Positions 6,355 through 12,491 of a stretch of 15,288 bases of DNA are shown one piece after another. Position 1 is the stretch's first letter. Each line of letters opens with the position of its first letter. The notes beneath the pieces were generated by a model. It was not told where the DNA came from and did no database searches. It saw only the letters and a program-made list of their open reading frames with translations. This DNA comes from an uncultured Clostridia bacterium (GTDB lineage: Bacteria > Bacillota > Clostridia > Oscillospirales > Oscillospiraceae). The translations under genes were made by a program, and so were the position numbers. The stretch is from assembly GCA_946184215.1 (NCBI GenBank), contig CAMHER010000025.1, positions 1-15,288 on the forward strand, in the 5' to 3' direction.

Positions 6355-7789
6355 TCATTTCCTCCTTGTTTGATCGGAGCGGATCGAAGGGCCTTGCCTT
6401 CTCCTCCGCCGTCCGCAGCGCCCGCACGGGGCGCGACATGCAAAAATAGCGTGTCTCGTCAGCCACGTGATCCTCCAGCGCCGTATCCAGATCCTCCGCC
6501 GCATGCGCGTCGTAGCACAGCAGCGGGATCGTGCGGATAAAGGCGCGGCAGCCGGAAAACACATACAGCCGCGGATAGCCGTTTTCGTCGAACTGCAGAC
6601 GGTAGTGCACCTGCATCCAGCCTGCGATCCGGTTGTTGTCGCCGGGGACGAAGAAAACGCCGTGCCGCGCCGCCGTCTCGGCGATGCTCTCGCCTCTCGA
6701 CGCGTCCCAGATCGCGGGATCCGCCACCCCGGAAATGCTCTTTCCGGCCAGCCAGGGATGCTCGCGCTCGATCCGGGCGATTTCGGCAAACTGCCGCTCC
6801 GGCGTCCACTTCACGCCCTCGTTCGGTGTGGCCGTGCAGCCGTACAGCTCCAGCACCCGGTAGATCACGCCGTCATAGTCCACGGCCCACCACGCGCAGG
6901 AGAAGGGCTTGCCATAGCCGAAATCATAGCTGCGGCACAGCTTCCAGCCCGCCGCCGCGCCGCGGGAGAGATCGATGGGGTCGATCACGTGTGTCCAGCG
7001 GCCCTGTTGCCGAAGCGCCTCCTCATCGAGACCGCAGCCCGCTGCGCGGGCGGCCGCCAGATCGGGCGCTGCGCGAAACTCCTCAAAGAACTGCCCCTCG
7101 AAAATGTCCCAGTTGCCGTGGAGCCAGGCCTCCCGCAGCTTGGGAGGCAGCGCCTCCAGCTGCCGGACATAATCCGGGTCAGCGCGCAGCAGCGCGGCGT
7201 TGTCCGTCACCAGCGAACGGATGAAGGCGTAATCCTCCGCCCGCTCGCCGCTGTGAAAACGCCGGTCAAGAAACAGCCGCTTGACCCATCCGTGGCCCAC
7301 GCCGCCGGGATTGCAGGTATAATAGACCCGTTTGGGAAAGGCGTTGACGCCGCGCACGCAGGCCTTGAGACGATCCATGCGCTCCTCGGTCTGCTGGGTG
7401 GCCTCGTCGACAAACATCACGTCCACCTCGGTTCCCTGAAAGCGGTCGGCGTCGCGGTCCGTTGCACAGTGGCGAAACAGGATCACGCTGCCGTTGGGAA
7501 AGGAGATCTCCTTGCGCGCGTCGTTATAGCCTGCAAGTGCCTCGCCCTCCGCCGCGCCGCAGCGCAGCAGCGCGCAGAGCGGCACGATATGGTTGGCACG
7601 CAGCTCCGGATAGGTTTTTCGCACGATCATCACCTTGATCCCTGGATACCTCTCGCACAGCAGTACGGCCTTGACCCTCACGGCCCAGCTCTTGCCGCCG
7701 CCGCGCGCTCCGCCGAAGGCCACGTATTTGTGCTTCTCGGCAAAAAAGCGCCGCTGGGTCTCTGACGGCGGGGGGATCACAAGCCTCAT
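6344..7789 (-). CDS. Phage terminase large subunit (packaging ATPase/nuclease)
   Basis: 481 aa. The ATG at 7789 follows AAGGAGGAG at good spacing. The ATPase domain has Walker A GGARGGGKS (26-34), Walker B VDVMFVDEA (122-130) with catalytic Glu129, and the coupling motif TCNPGG (158-163). The RNase H-like nuclease domain keeps its acidic positions: Asp289 in SYDFGYG, Asp358 in GVADPAIWD, and Asp440/Asp444 in LEDHVADETRYF. Length is normal for a complete TerL. Both enzymatic centres look intact, which argues against simple decay of the locus. The product would cut and pump DNA through the portal encoded next. It is preceded by a terminase small subunit and followed, with an 11-base overlap, by the portal. 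Confidence 0.95.
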   Translation of the reverse strand: MRLVIPPPSETQRRFFAEKHKYVAFGGARGGGKSWAVRVKAVLLCERYPGIKVMIVRKTYPELRANHIVPLCALLRCGAAEGEALAGYNDARKEISFPNGSVILFRHCATDRDADRFQGTEVDVMFVDEATQQTEERMDRLKACVRGVNAFPKRVYYTCNPGGVGHGWVKRLFLDRRFHSGERAEDYAFIRSLVTDNAALLRADPDYVRQLEALPPKLREAWLHGNWDIFEGQFFEEFRAAPDLAAARAAGCGLDEEALRQQGRWTHVIDPIDLSRGAAAGWKLCRSYDFGYGKPFSCAWWAVDYDGVIYRVLELYGCTATPNEGVKWTPERQFAEIARIEREHPWLAGKSISGVADPAIWDASRGESIAETAARHGVFFVPGDNNRIAGWMQVHYRLQFDENGYPRLYVFSGCRAFIRTIPLLCYDAHAAEDLDTALEDHVADETRYFCMSRPVRALRTAEEKARPFDPLRSNKEEMNGR

Positions 7790-7861
7790 CCGCTCCTCCT
7801 TTTCTTCACCGGGGATCCGACATCCCGCCCTGCTCGGCCCCCGGCAGAGACGTACCGCTTT

Positions 7862-8422
7862 TTATTGCGCGGCCTCTTCCGTCTCGGGCGAGAACTCGAT
7901 GCGCAGCGACCGCGCATCCGCCTGCGCGCTTTTTTCCTCCAGCGTCCGCAGCCGCAGGAGCTGCTCGCGCTCGTCAAGCTCCGGGCGCAGCATCCGGATC
8001 TCCTTGGCGTTCTTGATGGCGCGCATCAGCTCGCCCAGCTCCCGCACCCCGATGTCCTCGGGGGTGTTCAGCAGCTCCTTGGCACGGCGCACCAGCATAT
8101 CCGTCACGCGGAGGATCTCCTCATGCGCCGCATCTTTTTCGAGCGCCGCGGCCGCGTCATCTTCAAGGTCCGTTTCCTCGCACACCGCTGCCGGATCGCC
8201 TCCGCGGACGGCCTCTTCGCACGCCGCTGCCGCATCGTCATTCCGGGCGGCCTCCGGGGCACAGGCGCCGTGAAAAGCCTCCCGCTTTTCGAACCAGCCC
8301 TCACGGTAGGCCCGGCTGCGCAGCGTGCTGCGGGGGACCGCATATTTTACGGCCAGTGACCGCATGCTGATCTCACCCGTGATATACTCCTCCGCGACTG
8401 CCTTCCAATCCACCCGGACCAT
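7862..8422 (-). CDS. Phage terminase small subunit
   Basis: 186 aa from the ATG at 8422, which has GGGAGG six bases upstream. The frame is open to 8530, but that extension lies in the promoter/operator leader and is unlikely to be translated. Residues 5-43 form a helix-turn-helix (DWKAVAEEYITGEISMRSLA, then KYAVPRSTLRSRA), the DNA-recognition domain of many small terminases. A low-complexity acidic/alanine linker (57-98) leads to a long charged helical oligomerisation region (100-170). The small subunit recognises phage DNA and regulates TerL, whose gene starts 72 bases downstream. It is the first gene of the leftward operon and is controlled by the divergent promoter region. Confidence 0.85.
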   Translation of the reverse strand: MVRVDWKAVAEEYITGEISMRSLAVKYAVPRSTLRSRAYREGWFEKREAFHGACAPEAARNDDAAAACEEAVRGGDPAAVCEETDLEDDAAAALEKDAAHEEILRVTDMLVRRAKELLNTPEDIGVRELGELMRAIKNAKEIRMLRPELDEREQLLRLRTLEEKSAQADARSLRIEFSPETEEAAQ

Positions 8423-8451
8423 GGCAGACCTCCCTTCCAAAACGATCGTTC

Positions 8452-8467
8452 GTCTCAAAAATGGGAC
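8452..8467. promoter_or_regulatory. Operator-like site O1
   Basis: GTCTCA-AAAA-TGGGAC, a near-perfect 16-bp dyad (one mismatch) in the leader of the terminase transcript. It shares the TGGGAC half-site with O2 and O3. Confidence 0.6.
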
Positions 8468-8523
8468 AGAAAGAGCATAAAAAAGATCCCCCAGGCATAA
8501 CAGAGGCAGCAGCTTTTCAAACC

Positions 8524-8539
8524 GTTTCACTTTTGGGAC
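8524..8539. promoter_or_regulatory. Operator-like site O2
   Basis: GTTTCA-CTTT-TGGGAC, 16 bp, lying at the predicted transcription start (about 8539) of the leftward promoter, where bound repressor would block initiation. Confidence 0.6.
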
Positions 8540-8545
8540 GCTTCT

Positions 8546-8574
8546 ATCATAGCACAGTCACGCTTTTTTGTCAA
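8546..8574 (-). promoter_or_regulatory. Leftward promoter of the terminase operon
   Basis: On the minus strand TTGACA (8574-8569), 17 bp, TATGAT (8551-8546): a full -35 and five of six -10 matches. Predicted start is about 8539, giving a leader of roughly 115 nt before the terminase small subunit ATG. O3 overlaps the -35 and O2 covers the start site, so it is probably repressed by the adjacent cI-like protein. Confidence 0.75.
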
Positions 8575-8588
8575 CCCAAAAATGGGAC
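8573..8588. promoter_or_regulatory. Operator-like site O3
   Basis: AACCCA-AAAA-TGGGAC, 16 bp, with two bases of overlap with the leftward -35 hexamer. It shares the ten bases AAAATGGGAC with O1. Confidence 0.6.
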
Positions 8589-8614
8589 GAAACGAAAATC
8601 TTTTTGAAAAACTT

Positions 8615-8630
8615 ATTGCAAATTTGAGAC
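8615..8630. promoter_or_regulatory. Weak operator-like site O4
   Basis: ATTGCA-AATT-TGAGAC. The right half is the exact reverse complement of the O1 left half (GTCTCA), and the left half is degenerate. It overlaps the presumed -35 of the repressor promoter, suggesting autoregulation. Confidence 0.4.
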
Positions 8631-8644
8631 GGCCGTGCTATGAT
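8616..8644 (+). promoter_or_regulatory. Rightward promoter of the repressor/ImmA pair
   Basis: TTGCAA (8616-8621), 17 bp, TATGAT (8639-8644). Predicted start is near 8651, which leaves about ten bases before the ATG at 8661. The ATG codons at 8640 and 8643 would lie within the -10, so they are not the translation start. Confidence 0.55.
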
Positions 8645-8660
8645 GGCCGTGGTGATAACG

Positions 8661-9014
8661 ATGAATGAGATCGCAACCCGCCTGTATCAGGCGATCACGG
8701 AAAAAGGAATAAGCTATGGCGAGCTTGCCCGTCTCACGGCGATCCCCAAGTCGGCGATCCAGCGCTATGCCACGGGAACGACGGACAAGATCCCGCTTGA
8801 ACGGCTGCGCGCGCTTGCCGCCGCGCTCTGCCTCCCGCTGTCCGCCCTGACCGGATGGGAGGAGAACGAGCGCTCCGACGAGAGAGAGGAGCTGCCGGAG
8901 ATCACGATGATCGCGCGTGCGGGCAAAAAGATGTCGCCCGAGCGGCGGCAGGATATGCTGCAGCTTTTGAAAATCGCATTTCCGGAGGAGTTTCGCGATG
9001 ATGACGGAGCGTGA
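8661..9014 (+). CDS. Cro/cI-type (XRE) transcriptional repressor
   Basis: 117 aa from the ATG at 8661. This start is chosen because an upstream in-frame ATG falls inside the predicted -10 and because residue 1 then begins a standard XRE domain. The helix-turn-helix spans about residues 5-66 (KGISYGELARLTAIPKSAIQ, then RYATGTTDKIPLERLRALAA). Residues 78-112 (ELPEITMIARAGKKMSPERR and following helix) match the short C-terminal tail common to repressors paired with ImmA-type proteases. It should bind the 16-bp dyads in the divergent promoter region and silence the leftward terminase operon. It overlaps the next gene by 17 bases, so the pair is translationally coupled. No peptidase-type self-cleavage domain is present. 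Confidence 0.85.
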   Translation: MNEIATRLYQAITEKGISYGELARLTAIPKSAIQRYATGTTDKIPLERLRALAAALCLPLSALTGWEENERSDEREELPEITMIARAGKKMSPERRQDMLQLLKIAFPEEFRDDDGA

Positions 9015-9630
9015 CCGCTTTGTTGTGCGCACCGCCTGCGAGCTTGTCCGCCGCCACGGTTATGCGCTGCCCATTGACGTCTCTGCGCTCTGCGCGGTCT
9101 ACGGCACACGCCTGGTCTCGCTCAGCGAGCTGGAGAAGGGCGGCATGGACCGGGAGGCGGTGTTTGCCGTCTGGGGCAACCGGGACGGCGTGGCCATGTC
9201 GGGCCGCCTGGGCCGGGCGATCGGCTATAACGACCGCGCCGCGGAAAAACGGATCCGCTTCACGCTCTCCGAGGAGCTGATGCATCTGCTGCTTGGCCAC
9301 ACGCAGGATCGGCGTTTTTCCGTCTTCTCGCAGAGCTATGATGAAGAGACCTACAAGCGTTATGAGGCCGAGGCCAAACACGGCGCCTGTATGCTGCTGA
9401 TCCCGCCCACGGTCTATTTCCGCTACCGCGCGCTGTACGGCACGGCCGGGATCGCCCGGCTCTGCCAGGTCTCCCGGGCCTGTGCCTGGAGGGCGGCGCG
9501 CTATTATGAGGAAAATGAGAAGGAGCTGCGCGCCCTCTTCACGGCCGAGCCGCTCCGCTGCCAGACCGGCGCGCTTGAGCGCCGACACCCCCTTCGCCCG
9601 CGCCGCGTCTCCGCGGACGCGAGTATCTAG
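8998..9630 (+). CDS. ImmA/IrrE-like protein with altered zinc motif
   Basis: 210 aa. The ATG at 8998 follows GGAGGAG seven bases upstream and overlaps the repressor gene. ImmA proteins are zinc peptidases that cleave a partner cI-type repressor to induce a mobile element. The ImmA/IrrE fold is recognisable: LVRRHGYALPIDVSALC at the N-terminus, RIRFTLSEELMHLLLGH (85-101), and YEAEAKHGACMLLIP after it. In the family the zinc motif is HExxH. Here the first histidine is Glu92 (EELMH, 92-96), while His96, His101 and the downstream Glu123/Glu125 remain. Zinc binding or catalysis may therefore be lost or altered. The last 25 residues are low-complexity and the stop lies inside an inverted repeat (9627-9664), so the original C-terminus may have been replaced. 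Confidence 0.8.
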   Translation: MMTERDRFVVRTACELVRRHGYALPIDVSALCAVYGTRLVSLSELEKGGMDREAVFAVWGNRDGVAMSGRLGRAIGYNDRAAEKRIRFTLSEELMHLLLGHTQDRRFSVFSQSYDEETYKRYEAEAKHGACMLLIPPTVYFRYRALYGTAGIARLCQVSRACAWRAARYYEENEKELRALFTAEPLRCQTGALERRHPLRPRRVSADASI

Positions 9631-9664
9631 TTTCTAGTATTGTTCACTAAAAACTAGAAACTAG
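9627..9664. repeat. Perfect 12-bp inverted repeat at the module/host boundary
   Basis: CTAGTTTCTAGT (9627-9638) and ACTAGAAACTAG (9653-9664) are exact reverse complements around a 14-nt spacer. The left arm supplies the TAG stop of the ImmA-like gene. It is A/T-rich with no T-run, so it is a poor terminator. Possibly a mobile or low-complexity intergenic repeat. Confidence 0.7.
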
Positions 9665-9667
9665 AAT
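9640..9667 (+). promoter_or_regulatory. Possible queT promoter
   Basis: TTGTTC (9640-9645), 16 bp, TAGAAT (9662-9667). Predicted start is near 9674, six bases before the riboswitch aptamer. Both hexamers are imperfect, and the -10 overlaps the inverted repeat. Confidence 0.35.
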
Positions 9668-9679
9668 CTAACCATGCAA

Positions 9680-9718
9680 ACACAGGTTTCCACACCCTGT
9701 GTAATAAAAAATGGAGGT
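9680..9718 (+). promoter_or_regulatory. preQ1-I riboswitch
   Basis: ACACAGG (9680-9686) pairs with CCTGTGT (9696-9702) as stem P1. The L1 loop TTTCCACAC carries CCA (9690-9692). The A-rich AATAAAAAA (9703-9711) is followed by TGG (9712-9714), which can pair with CCA to form the H-type pseudoknot of class-I preQ1 aptamers. TGG overlaps the GGAGG ribosome-binding site (9713-9717), so preQ1 binding should block translation of queT. The gene downstream is exactly the expected target. Confidence 0.85.
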
Positions 9719-9728
9719 ACCCCATCCC

Positions 9729-10265
9729 ATGCAAAAGAAAAGCACTGTCCTTCGCATCGCAACCGCGGCCGTTGTCGCCGCCGCCTATGCCGCGCTGACC
9801 ATTGCCCTTGCCCCGATCAGCTATGGCGCACTCCAGTTCCGGGCGAGCGAGGCGCTCACCGTCCTGCCCTTCTTCATGCCCTGTACCGTTTGGGGGCTGT
9901 GGATCGGCTGCATCCTTGCCAATCTCTATACCGGCACGATCGCCGATATCGTGTTCGGCTCGCTGGCCACGCTGCTGGCCGCGCTCTGCACGGCCTGGTT
10001 CGGCAAACGGGGGAACACGGTGAAAAACCGCATCCTCGGCTGCCTGATGCCGGTTGTCTTCAACGCCGTCATCGTCGGCGCGGTCCTCACCTGGGCCTAC
10101 CAGATCCAGGAATTCCCCAGCCCCATCCGGTCCTACGGCTTTAACGCCTTGACGGTCGGCCTCGGGGAGCTCGGCGTCCTGTTCCTCATCGGCTACACGC
10201 TGCTGCGTCAGCTGCCGAAGATCAAATCGTTTCGTGAATTTGTCGCTCGCGTAAATCAAAAATAA
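9729..10265 (+). CDS. queT: QueT-family queuosine precursor transporter (ECF S component)
   Basis: 178 aa from the ATG at 9729. The in-frame ATG at 9711 is rejected because it lies in the riboswitch pseudoknot and ribosome-binding site. The protein is hydrophobic with about five to six membrane spans (for example residues 7-30, 40-62, 66-84, 100-118, 135-155). It carries QueT-like sequence: RASEALTVLPFF, IGCILANLYTG, and DIVFGSLATLLAAL. QueT proteins are the substrate-binding membrane subunits of energy-coupling-factor importers for preQ0/preQ1, used to make queuosine in tRNA. The preQ1 aptamer just upstream is strong independent support. The shared ECF ATPase/EcfT module would be elsewhere. 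galU follows 35 bases later. Confidence 0.92.
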   Translation: MQKKSTVLRIATAAVVAAAYAALTIALAPISYGALQFRASEALTVLPFFMPCTVWGLWIGCILANLYTGTIADIVFGSLATLLAALCTAWFGKRGNTVKNRILGCLMPVVFNAVIVGAVLTWAYQIQEFPSPIRSYGFNALTVGLGELGVLFLIGYTLLRQLPKIKSFREFVARVNQK

Positions 10266-10287
10266 AAACCCGCCTGATCCGGGCGGG
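10255..10287 (-). terminator. Minus-strand intrinsic terminator between queT and galU
   Basis: CCCGCC (10269-10274) and GGCGGG (10282-10287) form a G+C stem. On the minus strand it is followed by TTTTTATTTTTG, a good U-tract. On the plus strand there is no T-run, so queT-galU read-through is possible while antisense transcription entering from the right would stop. Confidence 0.6.
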
Positions 10288-10300
10288 GAAGGAGCAGAGT

Positions 10301-11179
10301 ATGAAAGTCAGAAAAGCCATCATTCCGGCAGCGGGACTCGGAACGAGACTGTTGCCCAACACGAAGAGCATCCCCAAGGAGATGCTGCCCCTGGTCGACA
10401 AGCCTGTTATCCAGTACATCGTGGAGGAAGCGGTGGCCGCCGGGATCGAGGAGATCCTGATCATCACCAACCGCGGCAAGAGTGCGATCGAGAACTATTT
10501 CGATTACGCCCCCGACCTCGAGGAGAGACTGATCCTGGACGGCAAGCAGCGCGACGCGCGGATCGTCCGCGAGGTCGCGGACATGGCGGATGTGTACTTT
10601 CTTCGCCAAAAGGAGACAAAGGGCCTCGGCCACGCGGTATGGCGTGCCAAGAGCTTTGTCGGCGACGAGCCCTTTGCGATCCTCCTGGGCGACGACATCA
10701 TGCTCAGCGAGACCCCCGTTCTCAAGCAGCTGGTCACAGCGGCGGAAGCAAACGAATGCAGCGCCGTTGCGGTGCGCCGGGTGCCGGACGAGCTGATTGT
10801 CAAGTACTCCTCTGTCAAGCTGGAGGAAAAGCTCTCCGACCGTGTCTACCGCATCAGCGACATGAACGAAAAGCCCAGGCTGGAGGAAAAGCTTTCGGAC
10901 TATGCGATCCTCGGCCGCTATGTGCTCACCCCTGCGATCTTTGATATCCTGGAGCATACCGCGCCGGGACGCAACAACGAGATCCAGCTGACCGACGGCA
11001 TGAAGGAGCTTTGCCACCGCGAAAAGATGTGCGCCGTGGACTTTGAGGGCCGCCGCTACGACACCGGCAACCTCCAGGGCTATCTCGAGGCGATCATCGA
11101 CTTTGCGCTGAAAAACGAGGAGGCGGGCGAATGGCTGCGCCAGTTCATCCTCGACAAGGCGGACAGCTTCCGCGCCTGA
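10301..11179 (+). CDS. galU: UTP--glucose-1-phosphate uridylyltransferase
   Basis: 292 aa, the usual GalU length. The ATG at 10301 has AAGGAG nine bases upstream. GalU makes UDP-glucose from UTP and glucose-1-phosphate in the cytoplasm for envelope and capsule polysaccharides and glycolipids. Visible motifs: nucleotide-binding AAGLGTRLLPNTK (10-22) and PKEMLP (25-30), KETKGLGHAVWRAK (104-117), the metal-binding ILLGDDI (127-133), and FEGRRYDTGNLQGYL towards the C-terminus. The gene is complete. It may share a transcript with queT, since only a hairpin without a plus-strand U-tract separates them. A terminator at 11198-11237 ends it. Confidence 0.95.
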   Translation: MKVRKAIIPAAGLGTRLLPNTKSIPKEMLPLVDKPVIQYIVEEAVAAGIEEILIITNRGKSAIENYFDYAPDLEERLILDGKQRDARIVREVADMADVYFLRQKETKGLGHAVWRAKSFVGDEPFAILLGDDIMLSETPVLKQLVTAAEANECSAVAVRRVPDELIVKYSSVKLEEKLSDRVYRISDMNEKPRLEEKLSDYAILGRYVLTPAIFDILEHTAPGRNNEIQLTDGMKELCHREKMCAVDFEGRRYDTGNLQGYLEAIIDFALKNEEAGEWLRQFILDKADSFRA

Positions 11180-11197
11180 AAACAAAACAAGCCATTC

Positions 11198-11237
11198 TCG
11201 CCCGTGCCCCAGAAGGAGCGCGGGCGATCTCTTTTTC
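11198..11237 (+). terminator. galU terminator
   Basis: TCGCCCG (11198-11204) pairs with CGGGCGA (11221-11227), followed by TCTCTTTTTC. It lies between convergent galU and the LysM gene, and the U-tract reaches the LysM stop. The same stem could slow minus-strand transcription, but the T-tract on that side is weak. Confidence 0.75.
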
Positions 11238-12357
11238 AGATCAGCTTTACCGCCGTGAACAGCTCCTCCTGCGCCGACATCAGCGCGGGATTCGGCGCGT
11301 TGACGGTCCACAGGCTCAGCCCGCCCAGGCCGTACTCTCTCACCAGCGCGAAACGGGAAAGGAAGCTGCGCAGGTCTTCAAACCACAGCTCATGGAGGAC
11401 CCCCGCGTCATCGCGATAACGAAAACGGGAGGCCGCCGCGTCCTCGTCAAAGTGTACGGCCGCCCCGGCCGCCACGGCAAGATTGACAGCGGCGGTGTTG
11501 CTCATAAGCGAGGCCTCCTGTCCCAACCGCCACGGCAGCGTCCAGCTGCAGGCGTGGTTGGACACACCGAGCAGGATCTTTTCCCGCGGGATCTGCTCCA
11601 CGGCATGGTCCAGCACACGGCGGACCGCCCCCAGCGGCGAGATCGGCTGCGGCTCCCCGGCGGCGTTCCCCCAGTCATAGGTCGTCAGAACGACCCAGTC
11701 CGCACACTCGGCGTGAAGGGCGTAATCATGCGCCTCTCCCACCGCTCCGCTCTCCCGCGGCGGGGCCGCCGATAACAGGAAAAACCCGCGCTCGTGCAGC
11801 AGCGCCGCCGCGCGGCGGAGAAAGGCGCTCAGCCGTTCACGGTCAAAGGGATAGAGATACATCAGGTACAGATAAGCCCCGCGGTACCCTCTCGTCTCCA
11901 GTACAGAGAGGAGCTGGGCAAAAAAAGTATCCTGCACGCATCCGTCTGTGAGAACACGGTGGGCAAGATCAGCGGAAAACGCGCCGTTCCCGGCAAGGTT
12001 GGCCACGCACAGCAGCGGCGCCGCGCCGTCTGCTCTCGCCGCGCGGACAAGCTCGCCGTCCGCCGGCGGGAGCAGCAGCCCTTCGCCTGTCATGCGGCAG
12101 GAGAGAGAGCAGAGAAAAGTGGCATACCGCATCGCTTCCCCGGCAGAGAGAGGAAAAAGCGCAGCGTCGGCGCAGGCGGCAACAACGATCTCGCGCCGTC
12201 CCTCCCCGGAAGGGGCAGGGATCGCAAGGGCCAGCCCCGGCACAAGCCGGGTCGGATTCGTCAGCGCGTTATAGCGCGCAAGCTCTTCCGGGGGCAGATG
12301 AAAGCGCCGCGCGACAGAGAGCAGCGTATCGCCGCGCCGGGAGACATATACGATCAT
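11236..12357 (-). CDS. LysM plus GH18-like protein, SleL/YaaH type, catalytic residues missing
   Basis: 373 aa from the ATG at 12357 (AAGGAG seven bases upstream). The open frame continues to 12465, but without a better start. An N-terminal LysM domain (2-47, VYVSRRGDTLLSVARRF) binds peptidoglycan. The rest is a GH18 barrel like the spore cortex-lytic/coat proteins SleL and YaaH, recognisable from LTTYDWGNAAGEP, ISPLGAVRRVLDHAVEQIP and GVSNHACSWTLPW. The GH18 catalytic DxxDxDxE motif should lie near 160-168. The corresponding stretch reads RGAYLYLMYLYP, with no Asp or Glu, so N-acetylglucosaminidase activity is probably lost. There is no signal peptide, as in SleL-type proteins that localise to the forming spore. 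A structural or glycan-binding coat role is my inference. Confidence 0.85.
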   Translation of the reverse strand: MIVYVSRRGDTLLSVARRFHLPPEELARYNALTNPTRLVPGLALAIPAPSGEGRREIVVAACADAALFPLSAGEAMRYATFLCSLSCRMTGEGLLLPPADGELVRAARADGAAPLLCVANLAGNGAFSADLAHRVLTDGCVQDTFFAQLLSVLETRGYRGAYLYLMYLYPFDRERLSAFLRRAAALLHERGFFLLSAAPPRESGAVGEAHDYALHAECADWVVLTTYDWGNAAGEPQPISPLGAVRRVLDHAVEQIPREKILLGVSNHACSWTLPWRLGQEASLMSNTAAVNLAVAAGAAVHFDEDAAASRFRYRDDAGVLHELWFEDLRSFLSRFALVREYGLGGLSLWTVNAPNPALMSAQEELFTAVKLI

Positions 12358-12417
12358 ATAACAGCTCCTTTCCTTCCGCACCGCAGCGCGGAAGAGGCAT
12401 TTCTTTACGGTATTTGA

Positions 12418-12446
12418 TTGTATTCGGACAAAAGGCGTGTTATAAT
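12418..12446 (+). promoter_or_regulatory. pepF promoter
   Basis: TTGTAT (12418-12423), 17 bp, TATAAT (12441-12446). Predicted start is near 12453, a leader of about 40 nt before the pepF ATG. It lies in the divergent gap between pepF and the LysM gene. Confidence 0.6.
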
Positions 12447-12491
12447 CAATGTGATAAAATCGCAAAAATGTATAGACAGGGAGGACCGCCC

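Noticed and set aside
4088..7765. Several long plus-strand frames (271, 321 and 432 codons) opposite the portal and terminase genes
   Set aside because: They lie exactly antisense to well-identified phage genes, have low-complexity Arg/Ala/Pro/Gln composition, and are explained by high third-position G+C.
10256..11311. 351-codon minus-strand frame opposite galU
   Set aside because: It is a shadow of galU, with no Shine-Dalgarno and no recognisable domain.
12373..12394. Hairpin CTTCCGC/GCGGAAG in the leader of the LysM gene
   Set aside because: It is a short 7-bp stem upstream of the ribosome-binding site with no match to a known regulator, and could be chance.
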